From NCBI GenBank assembly GCA_021234155.1, contig JAJEKV010000211.1, forward strand, positions 186,001 through 250,000: a stretch of DNA of 64,000 nt, read 5' to 3'. The position numbers and the translations under genes are program-made. The notes beneath the pieces are model-generated. The model saw only the letters and a program-made list of their open reading frames with translations, did no database searches and was not told where the DNA came from. Below, one piece after another: positions 57,910-64,000 of the stretch (position 1 is its first letter; each line of letters begins with the position of its first letter). This stretch comes from Isoetes taiwanensis. Its lineage: Eukaryota; Streptophyta; Lycopodiopsida; Isoetales; Isoetaceae.

Positions 57910-58137
57910 ATGGGTCGATTGGTAAGAGTTTTAGAGGATGCGTTCACCACTGCTTCTACCAGATTAAGAAGCAATCCCCACAAAATGGCTCAACTTTCTG
58001 CATTTTATCAGATGAGAGAGGAGTGCCGCTGTTGTAGTTCTTCACCCGCATATGCTGCTTCAGTTCAAATTCAACAGAGTAAAAATAATGCCCTCACAGA
58101 GTCAGATTGGATGGTGATAAGCATCTTGGACAGGTAG
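57910..58137 (+). CDS. 75-aa small conserved family protein, copy 4
   Basis: Intact, starting MGRLVRVLEDAF. Core residues 26-42 and the tail SDWMVISILDR are identical to copy 1; differences sit in the linker (SPAYAASVQIQQSKNN). The start is chosen by alignment, because the frame is open upstream. The 3' flank (58140-58450) matches that of copies 1 and 2. It lies 0.4 kb after the Helitron gene, on the same strand. Function unknown. Confidence 0.8.
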   Translation: MGRLVRVLEDAFTTASTRLRSNPHKMAQLSAFYQMREECRCCSSSPAYAASVQIQQSKNNALTESDWMVISILDR

Positions 58138-58499
58138 AAATGGGCACAAGCTTTTCATAACTCTTGATTCACGTCTTTCCAGAAGAGGAAAGCACAGAGC
58201 CGATCTGTTTGCAGCCATACAGTCTGAGATCTGTGCAAAAATAGGCACTCGACATGCAAGCAAGATATCTTGCTTCTGTTCATACTTGAAACAGCAAGGC
58301 CAGAAATTGTACATAATGTAAACTGAAGGAAAATTTGTGAACATTTTAACGAAAGATTTCTCTTATTGGATACTGCCTTTCTTTTCTTGACTGCAAGTTT
58401 TGGCTTGGCAATTTCAAAATTTGGTGCTGTCTGTGTTTGCTTCAAATTAGAACTGAAATGGGGAGTGAACTGAAATGGGGAGCCACTTAAATTATCTTC

Positions 58500-59220
58500 G
58501 TTTTTGTAGGACTAAAAACATTGCAGTACCTACTTTAGAATATCTGGTATGATTTGTTCTCACCTACCCTCGCCATTTTGATGGCCCGATTTTTTTTTTC
58601 CAATAATAACACCCAAGGGTCAGGGCATTATCCCCCTTAGCACTTCGCCCCAAGAGGCCGTCCGATCACCATCGAAATTGGTCTAAATCCTCCATTTTCA
58701 TAACAGCCTAGGGTGTTATGAAGTAGAACTATGTCATAACACCATAGTGTGTTATGGCTCATTAAAACCACTAATCAAGATTGATCTCAACCGTTGCATC
58801 ACTATAAACTTGAGGGGCGGTGTGTTAAGGGTTGAAGGAACAATTGTAACAATTGCAAATTTCATGCACAATTGCTCTGGTGTTCTCTGTAAAGGACGAG
58901 GACAAATATATGTGTCCATGGCAGCTCTAGCATAATTACAATGGCATAATGTTGCCTCCTTCGACAAGCTGTTAAGGAGGCTTTAGCTTAAGCTTCAAAT
59001 TTTTTATCTTTGCAAGCATTCAATAAGTGAAATTCCAAAGGTCCACTTCCATGAAAATAATGTGGATTCAAAAGACATGCAAAGTACCATTCCATCCAAT
59101 GTGTGGAATTATGAGTAATATCTTCTTCTCCAATTGAAAGATTGATATTCTAGATTCTAGATTGATATTCTAGCATTAGCATTACCTTCTCTTATTCTTG
59201 GTAGCCTTTTAATATTTGGT
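58500..59220. other. Spacer with a small nested hairpin
   Basis: Near 58698-58757 the words CATAACA/TGTTATG occur four times in alternating orientation, able to fold as two stems. A tandem GATTGATATTCTAG duplication lies at about 59140-59175. No gene seen. Confidence 0.5.
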
Positions 59221-59249
59221 TATTGTATTTGGTGATGGGGCCTAGTCCC

Positions 59250-59345
59250 CGAGTTTTAGATGGGCTGTTGCCCTTGCATGTGCCGTCCCATAACCCGTTG
59301 GGTTCCCGTGGACGTAAAAATTCTTATCTTATCTTATCTTATCTC
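59250..59345 (+). mobile_element. Retroelement 3' tail with (TTATC)n end
   Basis: TTGGGTTCCCGTGGACGTAAAA is followed by TCTTATCTTATCTTATCTTATC. The body resembles the minus-strand tail at 40401-40510 (GTGGACGATAAAA). Confidence 0.6.
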
Positions 59346-59896
59346 TCCCTCTCTCTCGAGAAAGAAAAATTTCTTATTATACTGCCCCTTAAATTTGTTC
59401 ACTAATTTTAATAGATTTTATGCATATTCTTATAAGGACAATACAATTTTCAGATTAAGAACTTGGAGATTTTAGACTAGTTGAAGGAACATTAGGGAAA
59501 GTTCCAATTGGTCCCAACATTGGTGCTAGATATGTGAACAACACACGCAGTGGTTGGGTGCATCCAAGAAAGCATGTGTCTTGTCTAGGTGTGGTGATTA
59601 ATATATTTAGGGTACACTTATTAGTCTAGGTATGCTCGCAGTTGCATGTTTAGACAATAAAAATTTATAAATTCCATGAAGAACAATATCTAAAGGATAT
59701 GGCACATAAATAGGATACTATAGATGGGCAAAAAGTAGAAGAGGGCCATGCAAGATGCGTCTTTAGCATGATTTAAAACTGCAGCCATATCATTTATCAA
59801 GCCCTCGAGCACCAGCCAGACTCCTATTTAGATCTCCTTCACATATTATTTGAGCACAAATGTTACATACACAAAGGATTTGCATTTAGTATAGAA
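59346..59896. other. No gene recognised; possible decayed promoter
   Basis: Upstream of pseudogene C, words such as gagcaccagcc and tcctatttagat near 59808-59840 resemble the family promoter region, but the GCC motifs are gone. Confidence 0.35.
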
Positions 59897-60208
59897 ATGG
59901 GCAAATTAGCAAAGGCTTTTAGGATTGAATCGAATTGAATTAGCTTTTATCGTCCATGAAGACCAATAAACCCCTAAGGGACCAAACAAAGAGCACAATA
60001 GATGTATTTTTAGAGCGATGCTTACATCTTTGCTTAAGAAGCAATTCTAAAAAAACGGCTCAACTTTCTGCATTTTATCAGATAAGAGAGGAATGTTCTT
60101 GTTGCAATTCTTCATTGGGCAATTGCTTCCGCTATTTTAGGACAAGAATGCCAAAATGGCGCTCTAACAGAATTAGGCGGGATGAGGAGTAGCATTTTGG
60201 ATAGGTAG
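59897..60208 (+). pseudogene. Family gene copy (C) interrupted by a retroelement tail
   Basis: MGKLAKAF (59897-59923) breaks off, about 85 foreign bases follow, and homology resumes near 60000-60020 as a decayed ARG/SNP region, then KTAQLSAFYQIREECSCC and a degraded linker, ending SILDR-TAG at 60208. The foreign stretch (TTATCGTCCATGAAGACCAA) is a minus-oriented tail of the family seen at 40401 and 59250. Short repeats CTTTTAG/ATTTTTAGAG at its edges are candidate target duplications. Confidence 0.8.
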
Positions 60209-61018
60209 AGGCATTCCTGGCACCAAAGTATAAAGGTTGCAAATTAGTGTCTCTGCAGCAAATATACACAGGGGAGCTACTGCAGATCTCTATGCAATAT
60301 AGAAAAAAAGAACCTAGAATGGAGAGATATTGATAATGTGATATATGCGGATTTGGTTTACGAAGGATTACATCAACAAGATAGTTTTTTGAAAAAATTT
60401 AAATTGATACCATGAACATAGGACCTAAAAGTAAAAATATACCAACTATGCACTTGTAGTTTGGAAGGGAGACTGGTTTCATTAATGGAGATCCATTTGG
60501 GTCATATTTCTTTGAAGAGATTAAAAAAAAAATCTTCATCTGTACAATCCTTCATGTTGCAATAAAACAAGTGTTAAACTGAAATAGTTTTCTTGTGGTC
60601 CTGAGCACATGTACCTAAGCCAGTACAAGTTGTGGACCCAAATCACCCTTGCATGAGCACATTCGTCCACACAATTGATGCTTGTTCTTATCAATTGGAT
60701 GAGTGTAACAAAATGTGTGGTCAATATGCTATTGGATTGAATGGAAAATTAATAAGAAATACTTATCAATACCTTTCCTCCAATTTCAAACTCTTCTATC
60801 ACAATATTATGTGACTTGAAACCACCAAAGTCAAAACCTAGAAGACCTATGTTGCATTATAGAACATAATCAATCAATAGATTTAATGATAGGAAAAATG
60901 AATGTTATTATTTCAAAATATGTAACAGACAATCGCTTATTCCTGCTCCTTTTTCCACTGCTCTAAGATCGACAAGGGTCCGATTGGCCACAGCAATCAA
61001 TAGAAGTAGAGTGTGCTT
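60209..61018. other. No gene recognised
   Basis: AT-rich spacer between pseudogene C and the minus-strand copy 5, whose 3' end faces it. Confidence 0.4.
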
Positions 61019-61246
61019 CTACTTGTCTAAGATGCTGATGACCAACCAATCAGATTCGGTAAGCGCATTAATGTTGCTATGCTGCAGAATGGGAAGAAGA
61101 GGGGGTGGAGACGTTGATCTGCAACAACGACATTCGTCTCTCATCGCATAGAAAGCAGTGAGATGAGGCATTCGTCGAGGATTAGTTCTAAGTCTGGAAG
61201 AAGCAGTGCTAAATGCATCCTCCAGAACTATTGCCAATCGGCCCAT
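61019..61246 (-). CDS. 75-aa small conserved family protein, copy 5 (most divergent)
   Basis: Intact on the minus strand, starting MGRLAIVLEDAF. The core reads MPHLTAFYAMRDECRCC and the tail SDWLVISILDK. The linker is Pro/Leu-rich (SPPPLLPILQHSN). Changes are conservative in the core (S to T, E to D, R to K), and the cysteine cluster is fixed, which fits an old duplicate still under constraint. It is the only copy on the minus strand, with its own promoter module upstream at 61314-61373. Function unknown. Confidence 0.75.
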   Translation of the reverse strand: MGRLAIVLEDAFSTASSRLRTNPRRMPHLTAFYAMRDECRCCRSTSPPPLLPILQHSNINALTESDWLVISILDK

Positions 61247-61313
61247 TTTGGTTGAATCAGAGCAGCGACTTTACGAGCAAGAATAGGAATAATTTGTGAA
61301 AGGCTAAGAGTGC

Positions 61314-61373
61314 AATAAATACGGGGAAGTGATGGCTAGTGATCTGGCGGCCCGAAGAGTATGGCGGTTGTTG
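61314..61373 (-). promoter_or_regulatory. Conserved GCC-motif plus TATA promoter module, copy 5
   Basis: On the minus strand: CAACCGCCATACTCTTCGGG, then CCGCCAG, then TATTTATT at 61321-61314, 68 bases before the ATG. The order is the same as in the plus-strand copies despite diverged surroundings. Confidence 0.6.
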
Positions 61374-61379
61374 GACATC

Positions 61380-61904
61380 TAGATCTGTTTTGCTTTTCGT
61401 TTTTTATTGACCTCGGACGGCCGCCATTATTTTCAACTTTCCATCATTCTTCTAAAAACCCACGTTTCAACAATATCATAATATATCATAAATTACTTTG
61501 GATGCCCCATGGAATAGATATCTATATATTCAAATCGATCTAGGCCGTTTATTATAAATGCCACGAGGTGGCAAAGCTGCAATCATTGAATCTCTAATGG
61601 GCATGCATGGGGCATGAACCCCATCTTTAAATGGTTGGATCGGGGAAGGTGCCTTCGAAATAAAGGTAGAGGTGGCACCCTTATTTCATATAATAATTTA
61701 AATCAATCTCAACCAGTTGCTTAGGGATGGCGAGGTGGCACACCTTTGACCGTCAATGGTGCGTCGAAAGTGGCAACAAGGGAAAGTTCATTAATTAAAG
61801 AAGTTGCAAGGAAAGTTCTAAAAAGGGGGAAGTTGTCATTTATGTCGTCATTTATTAAAGTTTACTCTTATCTTCCTAAGGAAATTAGCAAAGATTTGAA
61901 TGCT
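61380..61904. other. No gene recognised
   Basis: A CGGACGGCCGCCATTATT string at 61412-61429 repeats the GCC motif on the opposite side of copy 5, but no gene follows it on plus. Confidence 0.4.
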
Positions 61905-62020
61905 AAGGTAAGGTTATCGGTCTGGCCGAGGCTGATAACCAAAAATGCGTGATCGAGGCTGTACGTCCGAGGCCACACATTTTTTGTTATTAGCCGAGGC
62001 AAAGACCGATAACCACCTTA
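61905..62020. repeat. Inverted-repeat element with ~45-bp arms
   Basis: 61905-61951 pairs with 61973-62020 with few mismatches (GGTTATCGGTCT with AGACCGATAACC; GATAACCAAAAATG with CATTTTTTGTTAT). The loop is 21 bases. Confidence 0.8.
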
Positions 62021-62027
62021 TCGGGCA

Positions 62028-62065
62028 GATAACTAATTATCTCCTAGTACTGATAATTAGTTATC
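62028..62065. repeat. Adjacent perfect hairpin
   Basis: GATAACTAATTAT and ATAATTAGTTATC are exact complements across 12 bases. It begins 8 bases after the larger inverted repeat, and further gataa/ttatc words follow to 62096. Confidence 0.8.
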
Positions 62066-62099
62066 ACCCCTAGAAGTGATAACTTAATTATCGAACTCT

Positions 62100-63269
62100 C
62101 TTTTTACACTAGAGAGTCTGTTAAGGTTAGAAGTGCGGTGAGGTGAATAAGGTGCACGTAATCCAAAAAGTTTTCGACATGTTCCAAAAAATTTTGGCAT
62201 TCTAATATCTTGAAACCCTGGCCGTCTTTGCTCTGTTGCACCGATTTGTTCTTGGTGGAGATACTTTTGCTTTAAAGCATATGTTGGTATTCCAAATTGG
62301 TGCTCTCACTTCGTTGTAAGTCCTTGCACAATCGGTTTTGAGCAAACGTTAAGTTGAATTATGTCCTTCAATTTCTTTGTGTTTTGTTGCAGGAAAATAT
62401 GATTCTGGCCAGCGTAGAACACTTAGTTCTTATTTGATCTCATTGTCTGGCTATTTCCTTTACTTTAAATCCTCCTTTACGTTATTTGAATCGCATTGTC
62501 TACTCTACTTTATTTGAATTGCATTGGCTAGTCGTTTGCATTTTTTCGTTTGGATTTAAATGCTTTGTGGATGCTTTGCAGAATATATGGAACGATGGCT
62601 AGCCTAGGGTGGGTGGATCAATTTATAGAAGAACGACAACCCTGTGTTGGTTTTGAAGAACCACAGTTCTGTGTTATCGTAGCACAGTCAGAGTCTGTAA
62701 TGGGATTGGAAAAGGAGTTGCTTCGCATTTTAAAGAGGGTATTGCAACTACTTCACAACTTTCAGAAAAGGACTTTTCTTTTTTTTCGAAATTTTAACCA
62801 CCTTTAAATTTCGCCTCTATTCAACTACTTTTTTAACAGCAAAAAATGCTGTTGATGCTCTATTGCATTTTGGGCGGCGACGCCTCTCCTCCTCTCCGCA
62901 CTCTGTTTTGCCCTAGCTGCAAAGAAGCTTCAATGCCTGAGCCCTTTTTTTGGCCATGAATTCTGTGGCTCCATTTTTTAATTCCGTCTCCCATCTCTGA
63001 ATACTGTGGTTGAGCAAGAGTTATGTTGTGGTAAATTCAACCCTTTTCCTATTTTAGATCCAGCCAAGAGACCCTTTGTAACTAAAGGCGGTGCTTTGGA
63101 AGTGCCTATAATTCTAGATGCAGATGAGTCTGCCCTTGTTTTTGCTAGGCCAAGAGCCTTTCCCACCATAGCTTCTTCAAATGCCCAATAGAATCTGGTG
63201 AAGCCCTGAACAGAAGAAATCAAATTTATCATCTTCACTCTAAGGTGCCTTAGTCTGGTTAAATTACAG
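62100..63269. other. No gene recognised
   Basis: The plus ORF at 62550-62807 (YGTMASLGWVDQFIEERQPC...) reads like protein but matches no family I know; it could be an orphan exon. Confidence 0.3.
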
Positions 63270-63373
63270 TTTTAATCCAGCTTGAATCAGGCTGGAGCAA
63301 AAAGAAATGCAAAGAACTGCTACAGAGATCAAGATCTCTCAAGAACCAGTTGAAATTTAAAGCTGGATTAAAA
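63270..63373. repeat. Hairpin H3a (104 bp)
   Basis: The 14-base arm TTTTAATCCAGCTT (63270-63283) is repeated inverted at 63360-63373. The interior holds the palindrome GAGATC-aa-GATCTC. Architecture as H1b: 14-bp arms, ~105 bp. Confidence 0.75.
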
Positions 63374-63380
63374 TTTCGTC

Positions 63381-63492
63381 GGAGAATTTCAGTCAGCATG
63401 AAATTTCGGAAGAAATTTTCAGCTGTCTTGGCGGCGCCACTCGCGGCTCCGAAAATTTCTTTCCGAAAATTCAAGCTGACTGAATTTATTCC
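63381..63492. repeat. Long hairpin element H3b (112 bp) next to H3a
   Basis: 63381-63420 pairs with 63451-63492 over about 40 bases with a few mismatches (AGTCAGC with GCTGACT; GAAATTTTC with GAAAATTTC). The GC-rich loop contains GGCGGCGCCACTCGCGG, close to the loop of H2. Confidence 0.8.
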
Positions 63493-63499
63493 TTCCTAA

Positions 63500-64000
63500 A
63501 TAATGCCTACATCAAGCTGCTGTAGCGGCAAGCGACATGACTAGTTAAGGATTATGGCATCAACCCCCTCGGACATGGCTCCCGTTTTGAATATGTGGTT
63601 CTCCGCCATAGCTCAGATCTCCATCCTCAGTTTTCCACTCTAAAAGGCATAAATCCATCAATTTTTTACCTCTGGGTTTAGGCATCACCATTACAGGCCA
63701 CAGTCCTTGCTTTTTATTTCAGAAATCCAGTGCTCATTTCGTGGCTGGTACGTTTCTAGTTTTTCCCAGAATAGCAATAATTAGGCAGACTTTTAGAATC
63801 TAGTTTTTAGTTTTGTGAGCTAATTTATCTTTCCAGGATTTGACTATTGGGGCTTCATTGTAACGGCTCATACTCTAAACCATTTGTTTTTCACAGAAAT
63901 ATGCATTAGGGTTTTCACAAGCGGCAATCCATTTCTTTGCATTGTCGTGGTGCAGCTATAGATGCTTGGAATTTGTGGACTGCTTAGAGTAGTAGCTGTC
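63500..64000. other. No gene recognised
   Basis: AT-rich sequence to the window end with no ORF of note. Confidence 0.4.

Noticed and set aside
57471-58037. 188-residue ORF running from the A tract across the promoter of family gene 4
   Set aside because: It starts in poly-Lys from the A tract, crosses two hairpins and a promoter, and overlaps the conserved gene in a different frame.

Overview
The window looks like nuclear DNA of a land plant with a large, repeat-rich genome. Plant-type gene relics are present: the CHASE domain of a cytokinin-receptor histidine kinase, and a GcvT/YgfZ-fold protein resembling Arabidopsis At1g60990. Around them lie Copia, LINE, Helitron, PIF/Harbinger, hAT-like and TA-flanked elements, split exons with GT-AG and apparent GC-AG borders, and AT-rich spacers. 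A non-angiosperm lineage is my guess from the type of transposon gene seen, not something I can prove. No rRNA, tRNA or CRISPR array is supported.

The only intact genes I can defend are five copies of a single-exon gene for a 75-76 residue protein that I do not recognise: 214-441, 22669-22896, 24113-24343 and 57910-58137 on plus, 61019-61246 on minus. They share the core MAQLSAFYQMREECRCC and a C-terminal SDWMVISILDR. Each also keeps the same promoter module: two GCC-type motifs, then a TATTTATA box about 60-80 bases before the ATG. Three decayed copies (1846-2029, 24784-24946, 59897-60208) and a relic of the 3' flank alone (44818-45300) show gene birth and loss. A segmental duplication relates about 1-3900 to 22440-25920.

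Region by region: 0-4 kb holds a family gene, a twin hairpin, a family pseudogene and a LINE fragment. 4.9-6.5 kb is a minus-strand CHASE kinase pseudogene. 7.16-7.82 kb is a short TIR element, next to a minus-strand GcvT-like pseudogene (8.1-9.14 kb). 9.8-12.24 kb is a transposon-type gene split by a 5'-truncated LINE with a 16-bp target duplication. 13-18 kb holds LINE debris, a minisatellite and a palindromic repeat array. 19.8-22.3 kb has a long GC-rich hairpin and a broken cysteine-rich secreted-peptide gene. 30.8-31.5 kb is a hAT-like MITE with 8-bp TSDs. 32.4-39.5 kb is a complete but dead PIF/Harbinger element with TTA TSDs, and 39.85-40.26 kb is a TA-flanked MITE. 46.0-46.5 kb is a Copia integrase relic. 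51.6-57.5 kb is a decayed Helitron whose N-terminal region is built from a duplicated array of AT-hook exons. 61.9-63.5 kb has further stacked hairpins.

Most of the window is a graveyard of mobile DNA. The likely living parts are the five small genes with their shared promoter. The best candidates for something undescribed are that gene/promoter family, the hairpin elements whose GC-rich loops look related while their arms differ, and the AT-hook exon array of the Helitron.
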